Origin: an uncultured Oscillospiraceae bacterium
GTDB taxonomy: Bacteria; Bacillota; Clostridia; Oscillospirales; Oscillospiraceae
Assembly: GCA_900763675.1 (NCBI GenBank)
Contig: CAAFLE010000045.1
Location: forward strand, 1 to 18,570
DNA length: 18,570 nt
Direction: 5' to 3'
Below the pieces are notes generated by a model. It did not search any database. It saw only the letters and a program-made list of their open reading frames with translations, and was not told where the DNA came from. The position numbers were made by a program, and so were the translations under genes. Below are positions 7,061-13,918 of this stretch, piece by piece. Positions within the stretch are counted from its first letter, which is position 1. Every line of letters begins with the position of its first letter.

Positions 7061-7090
7061 ATTGTATGGGAGGATAAGGCGCCGCGTCAA
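7061..7090 (-). promoter_or_regulatory. Proximal promoter of the KamA-family gene
   Basis: On the minus strand TTGACG (7085-7090) is followed after 18 bases by TACAAT (7061-7066). Transcription would start near 7054, about 20-30 bases ahead of the start codon and downstream of the separate terminator hairpin at 7167-7214. Confidence 0.6.
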
Positions 7091-7166
7091 GATTACAGAT
7101 GCAGGAAATTGTTCAGCTTACTGGAAAATTAACGGCTTCTTAGCACCGACGTGCGCAAAAAGATGC

Positions 7167-7214
7167 AAAAAAGCCGACCGGAGTCGATCGGAAGGGGGAT
7201 CCGATCGGCTCCGG
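7167..7214 (-). terminator. Strong intrinsic terminator upstream of the KamA-family gene
   Basis: A 15-bp stem (7178-7192 with 7200-7214, one G-T wobble) closes a seven-base loop; beyond one mismatch three further pairs extend its base. Read on the minus strand it is followed by CGGC and TTTTTT (7167-7172), then a second T5 run at 7157-7161. No coding gene ends here on the minus strand, so it must serve a small RNA or a leader transcript. Confidence 0.75.
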
Positions 7215-7275
7215 CCGGATGACATGGAGAAAAAAGCACAATGAAATTATTCTCGTTGAAGAATTGTTCCCTGCG
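7167..7275 (-). ncRNA. Candidate small RNA or 5' leader attenuator
   Basis: The stretch between the orphan promoter and the strong terminator has no credible protein: the only ATG before the stem lacks a ribosome-binding site and its frame runs through the terminator. Either it is an independent small RNA of about 110 bases, or it is the attenuated long leader of the KamA-family gene that begins about 135 bases farther on. I do not recognise a known riboswitch or T-box signature. The 447-base gap 7034-7480 holds this unit, the proximal KamA promoter and the promoter of the next plus-strand operon. Confidence 0.4.
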
Positions 7276-7281
7276 AAGAAT

Positions 7282-7310
7282 AATATAGCACACGTTTCAC
7301 AAGAATGCAA
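7282..7310 (-). promoter_or_regulatory. Orphan promoter feeding the terminator (sRNA or attenuated leader)
   Basis: On the minus strand TTGCAT (7305-7310) and TATATT (7282-7287) are separated by exactly 17 bases. A transcript from about 7275 would run about 110 bases to the terminator at 7167-7214, with no open frame preceded by a ribosome-binding site. Confidence 0.6.
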
Positions 7311-7393
7311 GTCTTTTTTTCGCAAAGAAAAATGCATTTAAAATGGGAGAATCGCCGCGGCTGAGCGAAAAACGCAAGTTTGTAAGTTGGCTC

Positions 7394-7422
7394 TTGCAAA
7401 AACGCTGCGCAGCCGATATAAT
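7394..7422 (+). promoter_or_regulatory. SigA-type promoter of the methyltransferase-gdhA operon
   Basis: TTGCAA (7394-7399) and TATAAT (7417-7422) are separated by exactly 17 bases. Transcription would start near 7429, about 50 bases before the methyltransferase ATG at 7481. It is one of the best promoters in the window. Confidence 0.8.
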
Positions 7423-7480
7423 GCAAGGTACCGGATGACCGGAAAATCCAATGAATACAATGTAGCAGGAGGTCAACCTC

Positions 7481-8185
7481 ATGGATAAACTGCGTCAGGA
7501 GCTTTCCTCGCTCCGCGTAGAACGAGTACTCGACGTCGCCACGCGAGACGGCGCGTTCGCCAAGGAGATGTACAAGGGCTTTGCCGGCTGCGGCGAGATC
7601 GTCGCGCTCGATCTTTCGGAGAAAATGTTTGAAAAGGGCAGAGAGAAGTGCGCGGGAATGCCGGTGCGCTTTGTTCTCGGCGATGCGTGCCATATGGATT
7701 TTGCGGACGACACGTTTGACGTCGTCGCCATTGCGAACTCGCTGCACCACGTTCCCGATCTCGGAGCGCTGCTCGGCGAGATGAAGCGCGTCGTAAAGCC
7801 CGGCGGGCTGGTCCTCATCAGCGAAATGTACAGCGACGGTCAGCCGAAGGCGAGTCTCACGCACTGGATCCTCCACGACATCGACTGCACGATGCACACC
7901 ATCGACGGCATTTACCACCACCCGACGTATTTCAAAAGCGAAATTCTCTGGTTTGCCCGCAACGCGGGGCTGACGGTGGAAAAGACGCTCTGCGATCTCA
8001 TTGACGACCCCAAGGTCATTGCAAAGCTGCACGAGCGCGTTGCCGCCGTGCCGGGAAATCTGAAGAAATACGAAGCCAGACCGGAGTACGCCTTCCTCGC
8101 GGCGGAGGCGGCGTGGCTCAACGAGGAATACGCGGCGAACGGCATCACGTCCGCCGAGCAGTTTGTCCTGTTCTGCCGTAAATAA
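7481..8185 (+). CDS. Class I SAM-dependent methyltransferase (Methyltransf_11/UbiE-like)
   Basis: A soluble 234-residue methyltransferase of unknown substrate. It shows motif I VLDVATRDGAFA at 16-27 (a slightly unusual form, with R-D-G where most have G-x-G), the acidic motif II ending in VALDLS, a FVLGDACHMDFADDTFDVV segment (motifs post-II and III), ANSLHHVPD and the RVVKPGGLVLISE strand. The SAM fold begins almost at residue 12, so the usual N-terminal helices are short, and substrate-recognition elements must lie in the C-terminal third (HDIDCTMHTIDGIYHHPTYF). The AGGAGGT ribosome-binding site fixes the start. It ends 22 bases before gdhA and shares its promoter, so it may be expressed with nitrogen assimilation; a functional link is not evident. 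Confidence 0.82.
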   Translation: MDKLRQELSSLRVERVLDVATRDGAFAKEMYKGFAGCGEIVALDLSEKMFEKGREKCAGMPVRFVLGDACHMDFADDTFDVVAIANSLHHVPDLGALLGEMKRVVKPGGLVLISEMYSDGQPKASLTHWILHDIDCTMHTIDGIYHHPTYFKSEILWFARNAGLTVEKTLCDLIDDPKVIAKLHERVAAVPGNLKKYEARPEYAFLAAEAAWLNEEYAANGITSAEQFVLFCRK

Positions 8186-8207
8186 TCCGAAAGGAAGAAC
8201 ATAGCTT

Positions 8208-9557
8208 ATGCTGAAAAACGCCTATCTCCAGCGGGTATACGAGCAGGTCCTCGCCCGCGACCCCAACGCCCCCGAATTCCACCAGTGCATCCGCGAGTTC
8301 CTTGAAAGTCTGGAAGGCATCGTGGATAAGCACCCCGAATGGGAAAAGAACGCCATTCTCGAGCGCTTTGTCGAGCCGGACCGCATCATCACGTTCCGCG
8401 TCACGTGGGTGGACGATGCCGGCAAGGTGCAGGTCAACCGCGGCTACCGCGTGCAGTACAATTCCGCCATCGGTCCCTATAAGGGCGGGCTGCGCTTCCA
8501 TCCGTCGGTCAACCTCTCGGTGATGAAGTTCCTCGGCTTTGAGATGAACCTCAAGAACGGTCTTACGACGCTGCCCATCGGCGGCGGCAAGGGCGGCTCC
8601 GACTTTGACCCCCACGGCAAGAGCGAGGGTGAGATCATGCGCTTCTGCCAGGCGTTCATCACGGAGCTGTACCGCCACATCGGACAGTTCACCGACGGTC
8701 CCGCCGGCGACATCGGCGTCGGCAGCCGCGAGATCGGCTATATGTTCGGGCAGATGAAGCGCATCACCAACCAGTTCGACGCCGCGACGCTCACCGGCAA
8801 GCACCTCTCCTACGGCGGCTCGCTCGTGCGCACCGAGGCGACCGGCTACGGTATCTGCTACTTCACCGACGAGGTGCTGCACCACCAGCTCAACACCTCC
8901 TTCGAAGGCAAGACCGTCATCGTCTCCGGCAGCGGCAACGTTGCGACCTACGCTGCGGAAAAGGCGATGCAGCTCGGCGGCAAGGTCGTTTGTATGTCCG
9001 ACTCCAACGGCTATGTCCACGACCCCGACGGCATCAAGCTCGATCTCATCAAGGACATCAAGCAGAACCGCCGCGCCCGCATCAAGGTCTATGCCGACGA
9101 GGTCCCGGGCGCGACGTACCACGAGGGCTGCCGGAACATCTGGGATGTGCCGTGCGACGTGGCGCTGCCCTGCGCGACGCAGAACGAGGTGGACGTTGCC
9201 GAGGCAAAGAAGATCATCGACGGCGGCGCTTTGATCCTCACCGAGGGCGCGAATATGCCCTGCACGCTCGAAGCGGTCGCGCTGCTGCAGCAGGCGGGCA
9301 TTCCCGTCAGCCCCGCCAAGGCGGCGAACGCCGGCGGCGTTTCGACGTCCGCGCTCGAAATGACGCAGAACAGTATGCGCCTGAGCTGGACGTTTGAAGA
9401 GGTGGACGAACGTCTGCACAACATCATGCGCGGCATTTACAAGGCGGCGTATGACGCCTCCGTCGAAGCGGGACAGCCCGGCAATCTCGTTGTCGGCGCG
9501 AACATCGCGAGCTTCCTCAAGATCGCGGACGCCATGCTCCATCAAGGGATTGTGTAA
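8208..9557 (+). CDS. gdhA: NADP-type glutamate dehydrogenase
   Basis: Interconverts 2-oxoglutarate plus ammonia and glutamate; cytosolic hexamer. The 449-residue length is that of the hexameric small-subunit family. Conserved blocks are YNSAIGPYKGGLRFHPSVN at 84-102, LPIGGGKGGSDFDP at 122-135 with catalytic Lys128, GPAGDIGVGSREIGYMFGQ with Asp168, the dinucleotide loop GSGNVA at 241-246, and PAKAANAGGVSTSALEMTQNS. A Ser-Asp-Ser at 264-266 after the second strand of the Rossmann fold suits NADP(H), suggesting an assimilatory role. It is second in an operon with the methyltransferase, with GGAAGAAC as ribosome-binding site, and is followed by a near-perfect terminator. In context it could recapture ammonia released by nicotinate breakdown encoded next door (inference). 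Confidence 0.97.
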   Translation: MLKNAYLQRVYEQVLARDPNAPEFHQCIREFLESLEGIVDKHPEWEKNAILERFVEPDRIITFRVTWVDDAGKVQVNRGYRVQYNSAIGPYKGGLRFHPSVNLSVMKFLGFEMNLKNGLTTLPIGGGKGGSDFDPHGKSEGEIMRFCQAFITELYRHIGQFTDGPAGDIGVGSREIGYMFGQMKRITNQFDAATLTGKHLSYGGSLVRTEATGYGICYFTDEVLHHQLNTSFEGKTVIVSGSGNVATYAAEKAMQLGGKVVCMSDSNGYVHDPDGIKLDLIKDIKQNRRARIKVYADEVPGATYHEGCRNIWDVPCDVALPCATQNEVDVAEAKKIIDGGALILTEGANMPCTLEAVALLQQAGIPVSPAKAANAGGVSTSALEMTQNSMRLSWTFEEVDERLHNIMRGIYKAAYDASVEAGQPGNLVVGANIASFLKIADAMLHQGIV

Positions 9558-9572
9558 ACAGAAAGAAACGGC

Positions 9573-9610
9573 AGACCGCCGGTACGATATATCGTACCGG
9601 CGGTCTTTAT
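9573..9610 (+). terminator. Intrinsic terminator of gdhA (34-bp perfect palindrome)
   Basis: Bases 9573-9606 form an uninterrupted palindrome with 17-base arms (AGACCGCCGGTACGATA and its complement), followed by TTATAATTT. It lies 16 bases after the gdhA stop and just before the end of the convergent mocA gene, so it probably blocks transcription from both sides, more efficiently for gdhA. Confidence 0.88.
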
Positions 9611-9622
9611 AATTTAAGAAAA

Positions 9623-10219
9623 CTATGCTTTTGCAAGGCGGCGCAGTTCCTCTTTCGTATCGGTGTCGGCCAGCTCCTCCTCCGGCACGGAAACGGGGAA
9701 AACCGCCTCCGGATGGGCGCGGATGACGCGCCGCCCGCCGCGGTCTCCCTCCAGCAACAAAAGCTCCGGAAAAAACGCCGCCGGGAACAGACAGGGGTTG
9801 CCGCTCTGCCCGTCCGGGCGCTGCGGCACAATGATCTTATCGGGGTTTTCCCGTCCGGCGGCGAGAATGCGCCGGACGCTTCCGGCGGTGAGCAGCGGCT
9901 GGTCGCCGACGAGAAAAAGCACGGCGCTGCAAGGCTCCGCGGCGCGAAGCCCCAGCCGGATCGAGCGCGAAACGCCCTCTTCCGGCGCGTCGTTGCGCAC
10001 GGCGAGAAAGCCGCGCCGGAGACTCTCGGCAAGAATGTCCCCGTCGCCGGAGACGACCGCCGTGCGCACGAACGCCCCGTCCGGCAGCGCGTCCATGGCA
10101 CGCTCGAAAAGCGGCTTGCCGTCAAACTCTGCCAGCAGCTTCCCGCCGCCGAAGCGCGTGCCGCTCCCCGCGGCAAGAAGCACGCACGCCACGGCGGTTT
10201 TTCTCTCCGGAATATCCAT
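9623..10219 (-). CDS. mocA: Molybdenum cofactor cytidylyltransferase (MocA-type)
   Basis: Transfers CMP from CTP to molybdopterin, making the molybdopterin-cytosine-dinucleotide used by xanthine-dehydrogenase-family enzymes. The 198-residue protein has the nucleotidyltransferase loop LAAGSGTRFGGGK at 15-27, the metal motif GDQP at 105-108, GNP at 140-142 and G-D-R-G-G-R-R-V at 158-165, a combination typical of MocA rather than the GMP-adding MobA. The ATG at 10219 is chosen for its AAAGGAAG ribosome-binding site; an in-frame ATG at 10264 would add 15 unlikely residues. It is divergent from hnr across 300 bases. Nicotinate dehydrogenase, encoded downstream of hnr, needs exactly this cofactor, so MocA is probably its maturation partner. 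CTP specificity is inferred from family and context. Confidence 0.88.
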   Translation of the reverse strand: MDIPERKTAVACVLLAAGSGTRFGGGKLLAEFDGKPLFERAMDALPDGAFVRTAVVSGDGDILAESLRRGFLAVRNDAPEEGVSRSIRLGLRAAEPCSAVLFLVGDQPLLTAGSVRRILAAGRENPDKIIVPQRPDGQSGNPCLFPAAFFPELLLLEGDRGGRRVIRAHPEAVFPVSVPEEELADTDTKEELRRLAKA

Positions 10220-10258
10220 TTTCTTCCTTTCCGCGCCCGGAAAATCGCCCGGCGCAGC

Positions 10259-10271
10259 ATACAAAATGTAT
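10259..10271. promoter_or_regulatory. Possible operator ATACA-N3-TGTAT at the mocA start
   Basis: Inverted repeat with half-sites ATACA (10259-10263) and TGTAT (10267-10271), covering the predicted mocA transcription start. The same half-sites recur with a five-base centre at 10415-10429 on the hnr side. The region is AT-rich, so coincidence is possible. Confidence 0.3.
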
Positions 10272-10275
10272 AAGT

Positions 10276-10304
10276 ATTATGCGAAAAAAGACGACAAATT
10301 GCAA
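10276..10304 (-). promoter_or_regulatory. Promoter of mocA
   Basis: On the minus strand TTGCAA (10299-10304) and CATAAT (10276-10281) are separated by 17 bases. Transcription would start near 10269, inside the palindrome ATACAAAATGTAT (10259-10271), which is well placed to be an operator. Confidence 0.6.
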
Positions 10305-10414
10305 GAGTTGTCAAAACGGTTTTAAGAAATGTTCAATCTGCACAAACTTCAGCTTCAATTTTCGGTAAACATTAGACCCTTCGCTATGGTTTGCATATGA
10401 ATGAGGCGAATTTC

Positions 10415-10429
10415 ATACAAATTATGTAT
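10415..10429. promoter_or_regulatory. Possible operator ATACA-N5-TGTAT upstream of hnr
   Basis: Inverted repeat ATACAAATTATGTAT about 90 bases ahead of the hnr start, sharing half-sites with the palindrome on the mocA side. A weak hnr promoter candidate lies just downstream: TTGCGA (10447-10452), 17 bases, GATTAT (10470-10475). No regulator gene is present in the window to pair with it. Confidence 0.3.
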
Positions 10430-10519
10430 TTGAAAAAAATAGGGGTTTGCGATATTTTTATAGACGAGAGATTATCCAGCGCATGGGATAGGTATACATT
10501 ATTTAAAGGAGAGCGTGCT

Positions 10520-12067
10520 ATGCTGAAAATCAACCAGGAAAAATGCAAGAAGTGCCAGATCTGTGCAAAAAACTGCCCCATCGGCGCGATCAGCGTCGAG
10601 CCGGGTGCGGACGGCAAGAAAGTCGTCAGCATCACGGCTATGTGCGTTGAGTGCAACGTCTGCCGCCGTGTCTGCCCGTTCGGAGCCATTGACGGCGCCG
10701 AGAAGACCGAGGGCATGGTGCAGTGCCATTCCTGCTCCATCCAGTGCAAGGTTCCTGTTGGCTCCACCGGCGCCTGCAAGCGCTATACCAACGAGGGCGG
10801 CCGTCTGGTCCGCAACCGCGCTCTCGTCGTTGAGGGCAAGCCCCAGCTCGAGATCGACCCGAAGATCGCGCATCCCGTCATCACCGCCGTCGGCGCCGGC
10901 ACCAACTACCCCTGCATCCGTCCGGCTCCGCACATCGTCTGCGAGAAGCGCGACGGCGTGGACGTTATCACCACCGTGACCGAGGCCCCGCTGAGCTACT
11001 CCGGCGTTCTCGTCAAGCTCGACACCAACACCTACATCGGTGAAGAGGGCGACACCGTTTACTGCGAGGGCAAGCCCGTCGGTCTCGTACATACCGAGGA
11101 GTACGGCTCCAAGATGATCTACGTCGGCGGCGCGAACCGCCTGACCGCGAAGGACGGCGGCTTTGCCACCGCCCGCACCATTGTCGCTCTTGCCAACGGC
11201 GAGAAGGTCGAGCTGACCGTCAAGACCGCCGACCACGAGACCGGCAAGCCCAAGATGATCAAGATCGTCTGCCAGCAGGGCGTCGCTCCCATCATCAACG
11301 GCACGCAGGAGACGACCATGCGCATCGGCTGCGGCAGCGCCACCATCGGTCTGCTCGCGGACGTGATGAAAAAGTGCGTGGACGAGTGCATCGTCATCGA
11401 CCACCACGTCACCGGTCTTTTCAGCGAGCATCTCGCCGGCAAGGAAGTCGGCATGACGTGGTCCGGCGTCGTCCCCAACGCCACCAAGAGTACCGTCGGC
11501 CGTTACTTCGGCGGTCACGGCGACGGCATCGGAGGCACCGTTCTCCAGACGCCGCGTGACGCCATCAAGAGCGTCGATATGAGCCTTGCCCACGAGGGCA
11601 TGACCATTCTCGTCACCAACACTACCGGCGAAGTCGGCGCCCTCTTCGAGGTGCAGGCGGACGGCGATGTGAAGGAGATCCCGATGAGCGAGAAGGCGCA
11701 GTGCGTCGTCGATGCCATCAAGTCCAACTGCCAGAAGTCCAACACCAGCGTCATGTACTGCGGCGGCACGGGCGGCTCCGCCCGCGGCGGCGTCTGCCAC
11801 CACCCGATCGCCATCACCGAGGCGGTCCACGCCGGCAAGGCGCACCTCACCATCGGCGGCGCTCCGGCGTATGTCTATCCCGGCGGCGGCATCAACTTCA
11901 TCGTCGATACCGCGAAGGTCGTCAACCACGCCTTCACGTGGGTCCCCACGCCGGCGACTGTCGCCCCGGTGGAGTACACCATGACGAAGGAAGACTATGA
12001 GAAGATCGGCGGTCACATGAACTGCATCAAGAACGTCGAGGACTTCCCCGAGTATCAGAAGCACTGA
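10520..12067 (+). CDS. hnr: 6-hydroxynicotinate reductase (iron-sulfur flavoprotein)
   Basis: Proposed to reduce 6-hydroxynicotinate to 1,4,5,6-tetrahydro-6-oxonicotinate with ferredoxin, the second step of anaerobic nicotinate breakdown. The 515-residue protein starts with a double ferredoxin module: Cys9, 12, 15, 19 and Cys42, 45, 48, 52, both C-x2-C-x2-C-x3-C-P. A third set, Cys69, 72, 76 and 86, follows. This agrees with the two [4Fe-4S] and one [2Fe-2S] clusters reported for the Eubacterium barkeri enzyme, which also carries covalently bound flavin. The remaining 400 residues are rich in glycine loops (CGGTGGSARGGVCHHP, YPGGGINFIVDT) and match no other family I recognise. The ATG at 10520 follows AAAGGAGAG; an upstream in-frame ATG at 10391 is in promoter-like AT-rich DNA. 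The family assignment rests mainly on cluster content and on the neighbouring hgd and ndhFSLM genes. Confidence 0.85.
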   Translation: MLKINQEKCKKCQICAKNCPIGAISVEPGADGKKVVSITAMCVECNVCRRVCPFGAIDGAEKTEGMVQCHSCSIQCKVPVGSTGACKRYTNEGGRLVRNRALVVEGKPQLEIDPKIAHPVITAVGAGTNYPCIRPAPHIVCEKRDGVDVITTVTEAPLSYSGVLVKLDTNTYIGEEGDTVYCEGKPVGLVHTEEYGSKMIYVGGANRLTAKDGGFATARTIVALANGEKVELTVKTADHETGKPKMIKIVCQQGVAPIINGTQETTMRIGCGSATIGLLADVMKKCVDECIVIDHHVTGLFSEHLAGKEVGMTWSGVVPNATKSTVGRYFGGHGDGIGGTVLQTPRDAIKSVDMSLAHEGMTILVTNTTGEVGALFEVQADGDVKEIPMSEKAQCVVDAIKSNCQKSNTSVMYCGGTGGSARGGVCHHPIAITEAVHAGKAHLTIGGAPAYVYPGGGINFIVDTAKVVNHAFTWVPTPATVAPVEYTMTKEDYEKIGGHMNCIKNVEDFPEYQKH

Positions 12068-12885
12068 TGGACGAAGCCTTCCGCATCCTGGACGACGGGC
12101 GCGTATTCTTTGATTACGGTCCCGCGTCCATGGTGGTCACCGCCCGGCGCGGAGACGAAATGCTCTGCGATCTGGCGGCGGCGGCTTTCCCGTTCCTCCG
12201 CGACTCGCTTGCCGAGATCGCCGAGGCGCTGCCCATCCTGCGGCAGTTCCCCGTCGGAATGGATTATTCCGATCTGACCGGGCTGCCCCGCGTCATGGCG
12301 GAAGCGGTCCTCGCGACGGGCGAGCCGACGCTCACGCCGATGGCGGCGGTCGCCGGAACGGTGGCGGACGCCGTGGCGGACTGGATCTTTGCCCGCGGCG
12401 CGGACCTCGTGGCGGTCAACAACGGCGGCGACGTGGCGGTGCGGCTCGGCGAGGGACGCTCGCTCCGCATGGGCATACTGCCCGATCTCAACGGCTCCGT
12501 TACGGAAGTCGTAGAGATTCGCGGCGGAGACGGCATCGGCGGTGTCTGCACGAGCGGTCTCGGCGGGCGCAGCCTCACAAGAGGCATCGCGGGAGGCGTT
12601 ACGGTCTTTTCCCGGCGGTGCGCCGCGGCGGACGCCTGCGCCACGCATCTCGCGAACTGCTCGTATGTGGAATCCCCGCGGGTGCATACGTGTCTCGCCG
12701 GAGACATCGAGCCGGAGAGCGACATTGCCTCTCTCCGCATCGTCACTGCGGTCGAGCCGCTGCTTCCGGAGGAAAAGAAGCGCGGTCTCGCGCAGGTGCG
12801 CGAAGAGGCGGAGCGCCAGCGGAAAAACGGCAATCTCGTCCGCGTGTACGCGGACATTCAGGGCGAGCGTCTGACGCTCGGCTGA
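12067..12885 (+). CDS. UPF0280 family protein, ApbE-like (candidate flavin transferase for Hnr)
   Basis: A 272-residue member of UPF0280 (COG2122), a family without an established function but with the ApbE fold. Three ApbE-style motifs are visible: N-N-G-G-D-V at 118-123, C-T-S-G-L at 161-165 and A-D-A-C-A-T at 188-193, the last followed by HLAN. In ApbE these parts bind FAD and the magnesium needed to move FMN onto a protein Thr or Ser. The gene starts in the TGATG overlap with the hnr stop, the tightest possible coupling, so equimolar production or a maturation role is likely. Because the Eubacterium barkeri Hnr contains covalent flavin, I infer that this protein attaches it. No signal peptide or membrane segment is seen, consistent with a cytosolic partner. 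Alternative: a structural subunit or chaperone of Hnr. It is not the missing enamidase, which is an amidohydrolase. Confidence 0.85.
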   Translation: MDEAFRILDDGRVFFDYGPASMVVTARRGDEMLCDLAAAAFPFLRDSLAEIAEALPILRQFPVGMDYSDLTGLPRVMAEAVLATGEPTLTPMAAVAGTVADAVADWIFARGADLVAVNNGGDVAVRLGEGRSLRMGILPDLNGSVTEVVEIRGGDGIGGVCTSGLGGRSLTRGIAGGVTVFSRRCAAADACATHLANCSYVESPRVHTCLAGDIEPESDIASLRIVTAVEPLLPEEKKRGLAQVREEAERQRKNGNLVRVYADIQGERLTLG

Positions 12886-12929
12886 AGTCGAACAGCATCC
12901 AAAAATTCAATCAAAGGAGATACATTCCA

Positions 12930-13826
12930 ATGAAAGTCGGTTTTATCGGTCTGGGCCGTATGGGCGGCCATATGTGCAGCAACGTCATCAAGGCGGGCTT
13001 TGAGACCTATGTGAGCGACCTTGTCCCCGCGCTGGTCGAGCAGAAGGTCGCCGAGGGTGCCATCGGCTGCAAGGATAACCTCGAAGTTGCCGCCAACATG
13101 GACATCGGCTTCACGATGCTTCCCAACGGCGCCATCGTCGAGGCGGTCATGTGCGGACCCAAGGGCGTTCTTGCCCACTGCAAGCCCGGCACCATCATCG
13201 TCGATATGTCCTCCGTCGCCCCCGGCACCACCCAGAAGATGGCGAAGGTCGCCGCCGAGCATGGCGTGAAGTACATGGACGCCCCGGTTTCCGGCGGCAC
13301 CATCGGCGCCCAGAAGGGTACGCTCACCATCATGTGCGGCGCGGACGAGGAGACCTTTGAAAAGGCGAAGCCCGTTCTCGAAGCCATCGGCAAGCGCATC
13401 ATGCGCATTGGCGGCACCGGCATGGGCGACGCAATGAAGATCGTCAACAATATGCTGCTCGGCGCGAACATGGCGTCCCTTGCCGAGGCTCTCGTGCTCG
13501 GCGCGAAGCTCGGTCTCGACAACAAGACCATGTACGACGTCATCTCCACCTCCTCCGGCAACAGCTACGTTGTCGATGCGAAGATGAAGAAGTTCATCAT
13601 GCCCGACAAGTTTGAGCCGGGCTTCGCGATGGACGTGCAGTACAAGGACCTGACCCTCGCGCAGGAAGCGGCCCGCGGCGTCAAGATGCCCATCCCGATG
13701 AGCGCCACCTGCACCGCCGTGTACGAGCAGGCGCGTGCCGCCGGCTACGGCATGGAGGATATGTCCGCCGTCATCAAGCTCTGGGAAAAGCTGATGGGTG
13801 TTGAAATCCGCGGCGAGCTGGAGTAA
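12930..13826 (+). CDS. hgd: 2-(hydroxymethyl)glutarate dehydrogenase
   Basis: NADH-dependent reduction of (S)-2-formylglutarate to 2-(hydroxymethyl)glutarate; a member of the beta-hydroxyacid (3-hydroxyisobutyrate) dehydrogenase family. The 298 residues show the N-terminal Rossmann loop GFIGLGRMGGHM at 4-15, Asp30 at the end of the second strand (favouring NAD over NADP), IVDMSSVAPGTT at 90-101, the substrate loop DAPVSGGTIGAQKGTLTIM at 117-135, and the catalytic lysine Lys170 in GDAMKIVNNMLL. The C-terminal KFIMPDKFEPGFAMD and EDMSAVIKLWE segments strongly resemble the Eubacterium barkeri Hgd as I remember it. The start at 12930 follows AAAGGAGAT. Generic tartronate-semialdehyde reductase is the main alternative; the ndh and hnr neighbours argue for Hgd. 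Confidence 0.88.
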   Translation: MKVGFIGLGRMGGHMCSNVIKAGFETYVSDLVPALVEQKVAEGAIGCKDNLEVAANMDIGFTMLPNGAIVEAVMCGPKGVLAHCKPGTIIVDMSSVAPGTTQKMAKVAAEHGVKYMDAPVSGGTIGAQKGTLTIMCGADEETFEKAKPVLEAIGKRIMRIGGTGMGDAMKIVNNMLLGANMASLAEALVLGAKLGLDNKTMYDVISTSSGNSYVVDAKMKKFIMPDKFEPGFAMDVQYKDLTLAQEAARGVKMPIPMSATCTAVYEQARAAGYGMEDMSAVIKLWEKLMGVEIRGELE

Positions 13827-13841
13827 AATATTGTATTCCGA

Positions 13842-13877
13842 TCCGGGGCGGACGCGGCGAGCCGTCTCCGCTCCGGA
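13842..13877 (+). other. Intercistronic hairpin between hgd and ndhF
   Basis: Arms 13842-13852 and 13867-13877 pair over 11 bp with one G-T wobble, enclosing a small inner CGGC/GCCG hairpin. No T run follows, so it is unlikely to terminate. It may protect the hgd 3' end or set the ratio between hgd and the dehydrogenase subunits (inference). Confidence 0.5.
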
Positions 13878-13918
13878 CCGAATAAAGCAGCACATTTATA
13901 AAAGGGGGAAAACCGCGC

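Noticed and set aside
7140..7337. A 65-codon minus-strand frame upstream of the aminomutase
   Set aside because: No ribosome-binding site, and it spans a promoter -10 and a terminator stem, so it is not a credible gene.
8145..9545. A 466-codon minus-strand frame opposite gdhA, and similar ones at 15228-16451 and 16502-17530
   Set aside because: Antisense shadows of strongly conserved plus-strand genes in GC-rich DNA.
10391..10519. A 43-codon N-terminal extension of hnr
   Set aside because: It has no ribosome-binding site, lies in AT-rich promoter-like DNA, and the ATG at 10520 has AAAGGAGAG and starts at the ferredoxin domain.
10499..12064. A 521-codon open frame on the minus strand opposite hnr
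   Set aside because: Its Ala/Asp/Gly/Val-rich translation is the mirror of a GC-rich coding strand; hnr on the plus strand has clear ferredoxin motifs and a ribosome-binding site.
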